Source: Blautia sp. Marseille-P3201T (GTDB lineage: Bacteria; Bacillota; Clostridia; Lachnospirales; Lachnospiraceae). Taken from it: a stretch of DNA of 64,000 bases. The stretch spans positions 62,001 to 126,000 of the forward strand of contig NZ_LT635469.1 in NCBI RefSeq assembly GCF_900120295.1. Direction: 5' to 3'. The notes under the pieces are model-generated. The model was not told the DNA's origin, did no database searches, and saw nothing but the letters and a program-made list of their open reading frames with translations. The position numbers were made by a program, and so were the translations under genes. Positions 1 through 7,898 of the stretch are shown here, piece by piece (the stretch's first letter is position 1; the number at the start of each line of letters is the position of its first letter).

Positions 1-124
1 TGCGGAAGTGACCGCCGATTACATATTAAAAGTATTTATTGAGGTGAATGCGAAGAAAGTTGAACGAGTTATGCAGGAAGTGGTAGGAAGAAGTTTAAAA
101 GAGGACAAGCAGGAGGAAAAATAA
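1..124 (+). CDS. C-terminal end of an unidentified protein (partial)
   Basis: An open frame enters from the left edge and stops with TAA at 122-124. It gives about 40 residues, hydrophilic and rich in Lys and Glu, ending KEDKQEEK. The start lies outside the window. I do not recognise a family. It probably belongs to the same mobile element as the genes that follow. A strong promoter for the next gene begins about 150 bases downstream, so it is probably a separate transcription unit. Confidence 0.45.
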   Translation, partial: AEVTADYILKVFIEVNAKKVERVMQEVVGRSLKEDKQEEK

Positions 125-244
125 GTTATTCAAGAATATTCAAGGTTTATTCGAGAGGGAAATCAAGAATTGGCTCAGATGTTGCGAAATGTATGCCATC
201 AATAGTTTGTTTTTAACTGTAAAAAATAAAAAAATGAAATTATA

Positions 245-304
245 AAACAATATATGAGAGAAAATCTCATATATTGTTTACAAAAATGAAAAATGGAGTA
301 TAAT
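245..304 (+). promoter_or_regulatory. Promoter of the RloAB operon overlapped by a 15-bp perfect inverted repeat
   Basis: The -35 box is TTTACA (277-282), followed by a 16-base spacer and a perfect TATAAT -10 box (299-304). A perfect inverted repeat has arms at 245-259 and 265-279 and a 5-base loop; its right arm runs into the -35. It could be an operator for autoregulation or a hairpin ending upstream transcription. There is no T-run, which favours an operator (inference). Confidence 0.6.
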
Positions 305-344
305 AAAGAGTAAAGAAGATAAAATCTGAAATGGAGGTAACGGT

Positions 345-1571
345 ATGTTATGTCAATTTACAGTTAAGAATTATAAGAGCATACGAGATGAGATGACGTT
401 TGATATGCAGGCGGCGGCTATTTCGGAGCATGAAGATAAAGTGATACGGGATAAAAATGGGGAACAGTTTTTACCGGTTTCTGCAATATATGGTCCAAAT
501 GGTGGTGGAAAATCAAATGTCTTGGAAGCATTGCATACTGTGGCAGCAAAAGTGTTACGCCCGTTGTATGCAACAGGAGATAATGAGGAACGTGTTTTTC
601 TTCAGAAAAAATTACTGATTGAGCCATTTGCATTTTCAGAAGAAATGAAAAGTGAACCGACAGAATTTGAAGTTTTCTTCCGAACAGAACTGGCAGAGTA
701 TAGATATATACTTCATGTGAAAAGAGAGATTGTTGTATATGAATGCCTAGATCGTGTGAAATTGGAGACGGGAAGACGTTCAGCTCTTTTTGAGCGAAAT
801 GCAGAGGAAACAATATTAAAGGGTGTGTTTGCAAAATTAAAGATTAGTGACGAACTTTCTGAAACATTACCATTATTATCTTATTTAGGAATTACCTATA
901 AGAAAAATGAGGTGGTAAAAGACGTTTTAGAATGGTTTGAATACGGCATTGATTTTTTAAACTATGGGAATCCAATTGAAGAACTTCGTATGGCAGTATC
1001 AAATTCAGAGGATGTAAAGCAGTTAATGTTGGATATGATTCAGGAAATGGATTTGGATATTGTGGATTTCCGAGTTGTGAAAGATGAAAACGATCGAATT
1101 GATGTGTATACAAAACATATGGTAGAGGGATATGAAGCAGAACTAAATTTGTTTGATGAATCCAGCGGTACGAAGAAATTGTTTGGGTTAATGCCATTTA
1201 TTGCTGACAGCTTATTATCCGGAGCAACACTGGTAATTGATGAACTAGATGCAAAAATCCATCCGGTGTTATTACGTCATATAATTATGATGTTCAATGA
1301 CATGAGTATCAATAAGAAAAAGGCACAGCTGATTTTTACATCTCATGATTTATCTACAATGAATAGTGAGGTATTTCGCAGGGATGAAATCTGGTTTGTG
1401 GCGAAAGGAAATGCACAGAATTCTCAATTATATTCTCTTGTAGAATTTAAAAATGAGAAAGGCGAGTCTGTTCGTAAAGATGCCAAATTTGATAAACAGT
1501 ATCTTGAAGGTAAGTATGGTGCAGATCCATACCTCAGAAGAATTATAGATTGGGGGAAGGTTAATGCCTAA
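345..1571 (+). CDS. RloA-like AAA ATPase (AbiL/RloAB-type defence)
   Basis: This 408-aa cytoplasmic ATPase belongs to the AAA_15/AAA_21 (SMC/OLD-like ABC) group. Visible motifs are Walker A GPNGGGKS (50-57), an ABC-signature-like stretch DESSGTKK (271-278), Walker B TLVIDE (295-300) and the H-loop TSHD (332-335). The next gene encodes the matching RloB-type Toprim protein and its start overlaps this stop. That pairing is the arrangement of RloAB/AbiL phage-defence modules and resembles AriA-AriB of PARIS. By analogy the ATPase senses infection and holds or activates the nuclease (inference). The start follows GGAGG at a good distance and lies 40 bases after a consensus -10. Family assignment is firm; the trigger is unknown. 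Confidence 0.85.
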   Translation: MLCQFTVKNYKSIRDEMTFDMQAAAISEHEDKVIRDKNGEQFLPVSAIYGPNGGGKSNVLEALHTVAAKVLRPLYATGDNEERVFLQKKLLIEPFAFSEEMKSEPTEFEVFFRTELAEYRYILHVKREIVVYECLDRVKLETGRRSALFERNAEETILKGVFAKLKISDELSETLPLLSYLGITYKKNEVVKDVLEWFEYGIDFLNYGNPIEELRMAVSNSEDVKQLMLDMIQEMDLDIVDFRVVKDENDRIDVYTKHMVEGYEAELNLFDESSGTKKLFGLMPFIADSLLSGATLVIDELDAKIHPVLLRHIIMMFNDMSINKKKAQLIFTSHDLSTMNSEVFRRDEIWFVAKGNAQNSQLYSLVEFKNEKGESVRKDAKFDKQYLEGKYGADPYLRRIIDWGKVNA

Positions 1572-2271
1572 GAAAGCCAGAACAGAAGCGTGGAGAAAGA
1601 AGCGCCGCCAAGAGCATTTGGAAATGAAAAAATACAGATATTACATTTTCTGTGAAGGTCAAGAAACGGAACCGAATTATTTCCAAGGGTTCAAAAAATG
1701 GATTGAAGAAAATCCGATTTACAAAGACATGGTTTTGATTGAAATAGAGCCTTGTCAGGCGGAGACCATGCGTGTAATCGGAATGGCAGAAGAATATGTG
1801 AAAAAGAACCGACTTCAAAAAGGGCAGATATGGTGCGTGTATGATAAAGATAGTTTTCCGGCGCAGCATTTTAATGGTGTGGTTGAACGTGCTGAGAAAT
1901 TGAATAAACAGAATCCAGAGTTACAATATCATGCGGCATGGAGTAATGAGTGCATAGAGTTTTGGTTTCTTCTGCATTTTGCATATTATACTTCAAACAA
2001 TCACAGATCTGAGTATAAGAAGTTCCTTAATGAGAAATTTCAAGAACTTGGGATTGGTAAGTATGAGAAAAATATGGCTAACATTTTTGAACTGTTGATG
2101 GAATATGGAAGTCCGAAATTGGCAATACGATATGCGAAGCGAATTATAAAAGAGGGACAGGGGAAAACACCAACAGAGATAGCACCGGGAACGAAAGTAT
2201 ATGAGTTAGTGGAGGAATTGGCAAAGTATTTGCCGGAAGAAGAACAAAGAAGATTTTTAGCTTTGTTGTAA
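1564..2271 (+). CDS. RloB-like Toprim-family nuclease of the RloAB/AbiL defence pair
   Basis: This 235-aa protein has the RloB hallmarks: a basic N-terminus (residues 3-23), then FCEGQETEPNYF with an acidic residue at E31, then VYDKDSF with D94 and D96, then the WSNECIEFWFLLHF block (126-139). Together these form a Toprim-like metal site (EG...DxD). RloB/AbiLii and AriB are thought to be the toxic nuclease arm of two-gene abortive-infection systems. Its ATG overlaps the stop of the ATPase gene by 8 bases, so the two are translationally coupled. The substrate cannot be read from sequence; a tRNA, as for AriB, is one possibility. Confidence 0.82.
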   Translation: MPKKARTEAWRKKRRQEHLEMKKYRYYIFCEGQETEPNYFQGFKKWIEENPIYKDMVLIEIEPCQAETMRVIGMAEEYVKKNRLQKGQIWCVYDKDSFPAQHFNGVVERAEKLNKQNPELQYHAAWSNECIEFWFLLHFAYYTSNNHRSEYKKFLNEKFQELGIGKYEKNMANIFELLMEYGSPKLAIRYAKRIIKEGQGKTPTEIAPGTKVYELVEELAKYLPEEEQRRFLALL

Positions 2272-2299
2272 AAAAATGTGAAGAGGAAGACATTAAGAA

Positions 2300-2908
2300 A
2301 TGAATGATATATATACAACAGAACTTTTGGGGCTGGGTTCTACACTAACAGAATTGGCTGTTAAAGGAACTGCGACTGCGGTATCAAGTAAATTAAAAGC
2401 AATTAAAGAGGAAAAAAATGTAGAAAGAATAAGAAGTACATATGATGAAATTATTAACGAACTTCTTAATGAACGAGAAGAAGCAGTTCGCATTGCGCAG
2501 GCATATAAATCTGAATTAGAGAAAGTGGTTATTAGTGATGAAGATATTCAACATCTACATAATACGGTTTCGAGAATTTTAGAAATTATAAAAGAATCTC
2601 AAGTAGCAAGTGCAACACTACTGGGAGAGGAAGCTGTAGAAGCTGTAAAGAAACAGGTTGAGTCGTATGAGCAAATCAAAGCGTTGATTAGTGTGGACAC
2701 ATTAAAGACGATGCAATTATTGGGATTCAATTATAAAGTTGCAATTGGAGAACCGCTAACACTTATGCTTAAGAATTTTATATTATCCAAAGTTGCGGAA
2801 CCGGATTCCTTTATTGCATTTCAGAAAATAGTGACCCCAGAAATGGTTGAAATTTTAAAAGATGAAACGGCATATGAGAACTTTAAACAAATAATGGGGA
2901 TGGCCTAA
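2300..2908 (+). CDS. Unknown 202-aa helical protein in the defence cluster
   Basis: I do not recognise a named family. It lies 28 bases downstream of the RloB-like gene on the same strand, with a GAGGAAG-type ribosome site, so it is probably co-transcribed. Composition suggests a mostly helical protein: a short N-terminal segment rich in small and hydrophobic residues (about 5-30), then a charged coiled-coil-like stretch (about 35-75, with ELLNEREEA), then a more globular C-terminal half. No signal peptide, convincing membrane segment or catalytic motif is visible. It could be a third component of the RloAB module or unrelated cargo. Confidence 0.65.
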   Translation: MNDIYTTELLGLGSTLTELAVKGTATAVSSKLKAIKEEKNVERIRSTYDEIINELLNEREEAVRIAQAYKSELEKVVISDEDIQHLHNTVSRILEIIKESQVASATLLGEEAVEAVKKQVESYEQIKALISVDTLKTMQLLGFNYKVAIGEPLTLMLKNFILSKVAEPDSFIAFQKIVTPEMVEILKDETAYENFKQIMGMA

Positions 2909-3121
2909 GATAAGCTGAAAATGATAATTATGAAGTCTTGATTTAATATAATGAAGTAAATACGAATTGCAATTATTTTTTGTTTGCGCTATGATAGGAT
3001 GATAATGCACTGACAAAACTAATTGTAATAATGTAGGTCAGTGTGTAAAATAGTAAAAGTGAATATTATCAATTTAATATACATGAATTGAGATTTAGAA
3101 TGAATTAACGAAGGTGAAAAT

Positions 3122-4015
3122 GTGCTTATTAAGAAAAATACTTTAGCAGAGAAGTTTGTTATTGAATTGGCAGCAATTTTTAATGATCAAAATTGGGAGA
3201 TTGAGGAAAGTACAAATGATGAATATTCGATATTTGATATATTTTGTAAAAGATTAGAAGACTTAGAAACGGATGCAGACAGGGAATTGATGATTGAATT
3301 GACTCGTAAATATTTAGTTGTTGGAGCGGGAGAATATTATAAATATATGTTTGATGTATTCAAAAAATTTATCAATTGTAATCGAGATGTTATGATGGAT
3401 ATAGATACGATACATATTTTCCCTGTACAAGACAAAGATTATCCAGAAAAAACAAAGAGCGGAAATATGATGTGTTATTTGTTTCAAGGACTTCTTATGC
3501 GAAGATTCGATGTGTTTCGAAATAAGAGAGTCAGAATAATAGAGACTTTTGACGGATTGGTAAAGCATAAAGATGACATTAAGTGCCTGCTAGTTGTTGA
3601 TGATTTTGTTGGTTCTGGAGATACATTATTAGGATGTGTAAATTCGATAGAAGAAAAAGGAATCGAAAAAGAAAAAATCAAAGTATTAACATTAGTATTG
3701 CAAGAATGTGGTAAAAAAGTGGCAGATGAATATGGTGTAGAGATATACACTTCTGTTTTAAGAAATAAAGGAATTACAGATAACTATAGTGAACAAGAGG
3801 CTCAGGAAAAAAAAGAACAAATGAAGAGGATTAGTAAAAGATTTAAAGTAAAAGATAAGAATTTATATTTGGGGTATAAAGAATCTGAAGGGTTGGTATC
3901 AATGATAAAAACCCCAAATAATACTTTTCCTTTTTATTGGTATGAAGGGAAAAGAGAGGGGAAATTAAGTTTAGCACCGTTTCCTAGACGAAATAATGTA
4001 GGAGTAGATGTGTAG
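3122..4015 (+). CDS. Retron effector: phosphoribosyltransferase-like protein (PRTase)
   Basis: This 297-aa protein carries a type-I PRTase-like PRPP loop, VVDDFVGSGDT, at about residues 158-168, after hydrophobic strands as in the PRTase fold. The start is GTG with AAGGTGA five bases upstream. It is followed two bases later by a winged-helix gene, then by a retron RNA and a retron-type reverse transcriptase. As I recall the retron classification, the PRTase plus winged-helix pair is the effector set of type III retrons. In such systems the effector is kept inactive by the RT-msDNA complex and released during phage attack (family knowledge). The reaction it catalyses is not known to me. The fold call is strong; the type label is moderately sure. 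Confidence 0.75.
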   Translation: MLIKKNTLAEKFVIELAAIFNDQNWEIEESTNDEYSIFDIFCKRLEDLETDADRELMIELTRKYLVVGAGEYYKYMFDVFKKFINCNRDVMMDIDTIHIFPVQDKDYPEKTKSGNMMCYLFQGLLMRRFDVFRNKRVRIIETFDGLVKHKDDIKCLLVVDDFVGSGDTLLGCVNSIEEKGIEKEKIKVLTLVLQECGKKVADEYGVEIYTSVLRNKGITDNYSEQEAQEKKEQMKRISKRFKVKDKNLYLGYKESEGLVSMIKTPNNTFPFYWYEGKREGKLSLAPFPRRNNVGVDV

Positions 4016-4017
4016 AT

Positions 4018-4302
4018 ATGGATGAATTTGTGATGTATAAGTTATTAGATTCAATTTATAAAAAAGAAACGATAAGTGTTATGTTTAAATTAGGATATTC
4101 TTATTCTAGCGTGATAAAATGGTTTTCCGATTTAGAGAATTTAGGTTATATTTTTATAGAGGATGATGTTAGTAAATTTATTACACAAAAAGGAGAAAAT
4201 AAGCTTATTCAATTGGAAAAAAAATATAAGAATTGTACTATTGGAAAATTGGAACAATATAAAACTAAGAAAATGTCACTTGAAGAAGTATATCTACCTT
4301 GA
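4018..4302 (+). CDS. Retron accessory winged-helix DNA-binding protein
   Basis: This 94-aa protein starts two bases after the PRTase stop. Residues about 15-60 read as a winged helix-turn-helix: SVMFKLGYSYSSVIKWFSDLE gives a helix and recognition helix, and LGYIFIEDDVSKFITQKG gives the wing. It is of a size typical of small retron partner proteins. It probably acts with the PRTase effector and the msDNA (inference). Its last 22 bases contain the -35 box of the retron RNA promoter. Confidence 0.7.
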   Translation: MDEFVMYKLLDSIYKKETISVMFKLGYSYSSVIKWFSDLENLGYIFIEDDVSKFITQKGENKLIQLEKKYKNCTIGKLEQYKTKKMSLEEVYLP

Positions 4303-4308
4303 TATAAT
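4280..4308 (+). promoter_or_regulatory. Promoter of the retron msr-msd RNA
   Basis: TTGAAG (4280-4285), a 17-base spacer and a perfect TATAAT (4303-4308) sit across the end of the winged-helix gene. Transcription would begin near 4315, within the a1 arm of the retron RNA. The RNA and RT can therefore be made independently of the effector operon. Confidence 0.7.
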
Positions 4309-4310
4309 AT

Positions 4311-4552
4311 AAATATCTTGGAACTGCTAGACTTATGCACTTTGTGCGAGGTTGGCGAGTCTGCCAACTTAAGAAGAACTTATTAACAAGCCTGTGTAAG
4401 AACAAGTTCGATTTTGCGGGAGCAAAATCTATCTTGTTCTTACAAACTCGAGAATTCATAGAATTCTCTCATCATATAACTGTGACAAATGAGGCGTCTC
4501 ATTTGTCGCAGTTATATGACAGATACAATTTTGTAGTAGTTCCAAGATATTT
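4311..4552 (+). ncRNA. Retron msr-msd non-coding RNA
   Basis: The RNA is bounded by a perfect 15-bp inverted repeat: a1 at 4311-4325 (AAATATCTTGGAACT) and a2 at 4538-4552. Between the arms are several hairpins: GCAC-ttt-GTGC (4336-4346), GTTGGC...GCCAAC (about 4351-4368), a long stem at 4395-4444 (12 outer pairs, then an inner 8-bp stem GATTTTGC/GCAAAATC), an 8-bp stem at 4450-4468, and a 21-bp stem with one G-T mismatch at 4473-4518 that is a good msd candidate. This is the layout expected of a retron template RNA placed directly before its RT. The priming G is likely just after a1, for example the G in CTAGAC (4328-4333). Boundaries are set by the a1/a2 repeat. Confidence 0.85.
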
Positions 4553-4565
4553 AATGGAGGGTATT

Positions 4566-5591
4566 GTGAATTGGGATAAATATTGTAATGAATTTTGTAA
4601 GGAAGCAGAACATAACGGTAAAAACGCTACATATTGCAATACGTGGTTGCAATATGCAAAGTCATTATATGAAAAAAAATTACCTATAATTTATAATCAA
4701 AAACATTTGTGTTTGTTGCTTGGGTATAAAGAAGAATATATTTATGCTGCAAGTAATTCGGCAATTAATTTTTATAGGACTTATAAAATTCCAAAAAAGA
4801 ATGGTGGAACGAGAGAAATATCTGAACCATTACCGAGTTTAAAAGAAATCCAAAGGTGGATATTAGATAATGTTTTAGCACCAGTAAATATAAGTGTTTA
4901 TGCCAAAGCTTATGTTAAAAAGAAATCAATTAAGGAGAATGCAAGGTTTCATAAGCGGCAACCAATAGTATTGTCACTAGATGTAGAAAGATTTTTCGAT
5001 AGTATTACATCAGATAAAATATATAGTTTGTTTTTGAAATTGGGTTATAAAGAAGATGTATCAGTGTTACTTACCAATTTATGTTGTTTAAATGGATGTT
5101 TGCCACAAGGAGCACCTACAAGTCCAATGCTTTCTAATATAGTGTTAACTGAGTTCGATAATATAATTGGGAAATATACAAATGAAAAAAAAATTAGGTA
5201 TACTAGATATGCTGATGATATGACTTTTTCTGGAGATTTTAAACCGGGACAAATAATATCTTTTGTAAAATATAATTTAAGTAACTTGGGATTAAAATTG
5301 AATGAAAGAAAAATAAGAACAAGAAAAAAATGTCAACGTCAAGAGGTAACGGGAATCGTTGTTAATGAAAAAATGCAATTACCTAAGCCTGTAAGAAAGC
5401 AAATTCGTCAGGAAATGTATTATGTAAGAAAGTATGGTCTAGAATCGCATATGCAGTATTGTGATATATCTAAGGAAAATTATTTACAACATTTAAAGGG
5501 AAGAATACAATATGGATTATTTATAAATCCCTACGATTATGAATTACAAGACTATTTGGGTTATTTAGATAAAGTATATGGAAAATATTAA
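4566..5591 (+). CDS. ret: Retron reverse transcriptase
   Basis: This 341-aa RT has the retron signatures: NAxxH as NARFH (125-129), the metal motif LDVERFFDSI (138-147), LPQGAPTSP (179-187), the catalytic RYADD (214-218) and the VTG motif (261-263) of the region that recognises the msr stem. It reverse-transcribes the adjacent msd into msDNA. The start is GTG at 4566, with GGAGG at 4556-4560 and 5-base spacing. The open frame extends upstream to 4335, but that part translates the retron RNA and reads as non-protein. Length and gene order fit retron RTs. Confidence 0.88.
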   Translation: MNWDKYCNEFCKEAEHNGKNATYCNTWLQYAKSLYEKKLPIIYNQKHLCLLLGYKEEYIYAASNSAINFYRTYKIPKKNGGTREISEPLPSLKEIQRWILDNVLAPVNISVYAKAYVKKKSIKENARFHKRQPIVLSLDVERFFDSITSDKIYSLFLKLGYKEDVSVLLTNLCCLNGCLPQGAPTSPMLSNIVLTEFDNIIGKYTNEKKIRYTRYADDMTFSGDFKPGQIISFVKYNLSNLGLKLNERKIRTRKKCQRQEVTGIVVNEKMQLPKPVRKQIRQEMYYVRKYGLESHMQYCDISKENYLQHLKGRIQYGLFINPYDYELQDYLGYLDKVYGKY

Positions 5592-5785
5592 AACTAATAT
5601 CTCTTTCTAGTATTCTAGTAATATTCAATTATGTGGCAACAAATTGTTTCATATAAATAGTATGGATAAGTATAAGACAAGGTATTATTGATTTTATCAG
5701 TAATATCGTAAGCGCAAAATATTGCTACGCTGCCCATGAATCACGCTTGCACCAAAATGATAGATGCAAGCGTTTTACTCTATGT

Positions 5786-7402
5786 TTAGTTTTGACAGTT
5801 CGCTTTCGCAGTCTCGCTCCATGGGGCAAGCTGTTCCAGCTGTTCATCTGACATTTTAGCGTCTGGCCGCTGTGATAAGAGGTATGTCAGATATTTGTAG
5901 GTATTCAGGTCATTCGCTTTTGCCATCTCAACCATTGTATACACAATAGCGCTAGAGGCAGCTCCCTTCGGACTGGCACTGAACAGCCAGTTTTTCCGGC
6001 CAACAGTGAATGGTCTGATTGCATTCTCGCTAAGATTATTGGATAAACTGCAATGACCGTCTTCCAGATAGGTCATCAGGGTGTCTTTCCGATTTTGGGC
6101 ATAGTTCACCGCTTTCGCCAAACGGGTTCCCTTATTTGGACGCTGTTGATCCAGCCAATTCCAGAATGCCTCCAGTATCGGCTTCTCCTTTTCAAGACGG
6201 AACTGTTTTCTCTGCTCCGCAGTATGATTTTTTGCTTTTGAGTACCGCTCACAATCAAACAGCTTGGAGCAGAATTGTACTCCCTGCACTGCCGGAAGGC
6301 TGTAATCATACTCTTTCCCTTTCGGTATGGCATCTGTGAAATAACGTCTCACATGTGCCCAGCAAGAGCAGCGTTTGATATCCGGCAGATCGTTATAACC
6401 CTGGTATCCATCGGTCTCCAGATATCCACGGAACCCCTGCAGGAAAGATGCCGCATGGAACTTTGCCCTTGTCTCTGTGTAATGATAGAGCAGGATCGGC
6501 GGAAGTCCATCTTCTCCACTGCGGAAGAGCCACATCCAGGAATCTGTTTCAGGATTGCGCTCCGGCTCATTCAGTACCTGAACCCGGGTTTCATCTGCCA
6601 TCAGATATTTACGCATCCGTAACTGACGGTGAAAATAATCATAAACATGACAGAGGTAATTCTCGGCACAGTAAATGATCCAGTTAGCAAGCGTAGCCCG
6701 GCTTAATGGGACACCCAGCTGCTTCCATTCCGATTCCTGCCGGTTTAATGGCAGACCATTCTGGTACTTCTGGTGCATTGCCCATCCTACAACGGATTCC
6801 GATGCATAACTTTCTGGGATCAATGGTTCCTGGACAGGCGCTTTGACAAATGTCTGATCATCCGGGTGTTCCTCTGATATGGCACACTCCGGGCATTTAT
6901 AGGTTTCACGATAGATATTTACTACTTTCCCTTTGGCAGGGGTAAACCGGAATTCATGGCGGACGAATTCTTTCCCAATACATTCCATCTGTGTTCCGCA
7001 GGTTGGACAGTTTCGCTCCTCCTCCGGAAGAGAAATGATCTCGTCGCAGGAAGGGACATTTTTAAAGAGATCTGCATGTGTCCGTCGTGCTTTTCGCTTA
7101 TGTTCCGGAACAGTGATGTCATCAGGAAGTTCCTGTTTCCATGTCGGATCTGCCTCCTGCTCGGCTTCATCAAAAAGATTCAGCTGACCATCGATATCTT
7201 TCCGTTTTTCACTGGAAGTACCAAAGAGTTTCTTCGTGAGATATTCAATCTGCTGACGAAGGTTTTCTTTTTCCAGACGGTCTGCTTCCAATGTTTTTTG
7301 TAAAGACTGGATCAGTTCTGTCTGTGCGGAAATCGTCTTATTCAGTTGGTTGATCATGTCCTTGTACGCAAGGATTTTTGAATCTTTTGAATTATCGGCC
7401 AT
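5786..7402 (-). CDS. tnpC: IS66 transposase TnpC
   Basis: This 538-aa protein has a leading coiled-coil/leucine-zipper region (about 1-65), a cysteine zinc-finger block (CPTC...CPEC, about 135-175) and a DDE domain: YLMADETRVQVL (first Asp), YLETDGYQGY with the HVRRYF block (second Asp), and LSNNLSENAIRPF (Glu). It ends with the typical C-terminal segment. All catalytic residues look intact. Its ribosome site (GGAGC) lies inside the stem of a hairpin between tnpB and tnpC. Confidence 0.93.
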   Translation of the reverse strand: MADNSKDSKILAYKDMINQLNKTISAQTELIQSLQKTLEADRLEKENLRQQIEYLTKKLFGTSSEKRKDIDGQLNLFDEAEQEADPTWKQELPDDITVPEHKRKARRTHADLFKNVPSCDEIISLPEEERNCPTCGTQMECIGKEFVRHEFRFTPAKGKVVNIYRETYKCPECAISEEHPDDQTFVKAPVQEPLIPESYASESVVGWAMHQKYQNGLPLNRQESEWKQLGVPLSRATLANWIIYCAENYLCHVYDYFHRQLRMRKYLMADETRVQVLNEPERNPETDSWMWLFRSGEDGLPPILLYHYTETRAKFHAASFLQGFRGYLETDGYQGYNDLPDIKRCSCWAHVRRYFTDAIPKGKEYDYSLPAVQGVQFCSKLFDCERYSKAKNHTAEQRKQFRLEKEKPILEAFWNWLDQQRPNKGTRLAKAVNYAQNRKDTLMTYLEDGHCSLSNNLSENAIRPFTVGRKNWLFSASPKGAASSAIVYTMVEMAKANDLNTYKYLTYLLSQRPDAKMSDEQLEQLAPWSETAKANCQN

Positions 7403-7407
7403 ATGTC

Positions 7408-7466
7408 TTCTGCTCCTTTTTCATTGCTCTTATTATACCATAAAAAGCAATGAAAAAGAAGCAGAA
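7408..7466 (-). promoter_or_regulatory. Long hairpin sequestering the tnpC ribosome-binding site
   Basis: Arms of about 26 bases (7408-7433 and 7440-7466) pair with only a few mismatches around a 6-base loop. On the minus strand the downstream arm contains the AAAAGGAGC Shine-Dalgarno of tnpC. In an mRNA read from tnpB the site would be base-paired, so tnpC translation is probably restrained (inference). Confidence 0.6.
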
Positions 7467-7553
7467 AATCCAGTATTTACAAGGGATTGCAGACATGATA
7501 CAGGGTGTAGAAAGCTCTCCATTTTTGTTGGTTGGCATAGAGTTTTTACACGA

Positions 7554-7898
7554 TCATTGCGTAGGTTTGAATGCCTTTGGCTGTTCGATTTCAAGACCGG
7601 ACATGAGCCAGTCGAATTGCTGCCAGGTCAGTTGCTTTACTTCCAGCTGATTTCTGGGCCAGCGGAACCTGCCCTGGACTTCCATGCGTTTATACAGCAG
7701 CACAAATCCGTCAGACTCCCAGAGCAAAGCTTTGATCCTGTCACAACGTTTTCCACAGAAAAGATACAGGGCGCTTCGCCTTGGATCCATATGGAGTTGT
7801 TCTTCTACAATAGCACACAGCCCGTCAATGGATTTCCGCATATCCGTTCTGCCTGTTACGATATAGATTTCATCGGCGGCTGTGATATCCCCTAACAT
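7554..7898 (-). CDS. tnpB: IS66 accessory protein TnpB (Orf2)
   Basis: This 114-aa protein belongs to the IS66 Orf2/TnpB family. It shows the family pattern YIVTGRTDMRKSIDGL near the start, LYLFCGKRCDRIKALLWESDGF in the middle and GRFRWPR near the C-terminus. It is required with TnpA and TnpC for IS66 transposition. Its start overlaps the end of tnpA by 7 bases. The role is known to be essential, but no biochemical activity is established as far as I know. Confidence 0.92.
   Translation of the reverse strand: MLGDITAADEIYIVTGRTDMRKSIDGLCAIVEEQLHMDPRRSALYLFCGKRCDRIKALLWESDGFVLLYKRMEVQGRFRWPRNQLEVKQLTWQQFDWLMSGLEIEQPKAFKPTQ

Noticed and set aside
4335-4565. N-terminal 77-codon extension of the reverse transcriptase
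   Set aside because: It translates the hairpin-rich retron RNA and has no ribosome site; GTG 4566 with GGAGG is better.
7350-7895. 181-aa plus-strand open frame opposite IS66 tnpB/tnpC
   Set aside because: It is antisense to intact IS66 genes, with no recognisable protein and no ribosome site.
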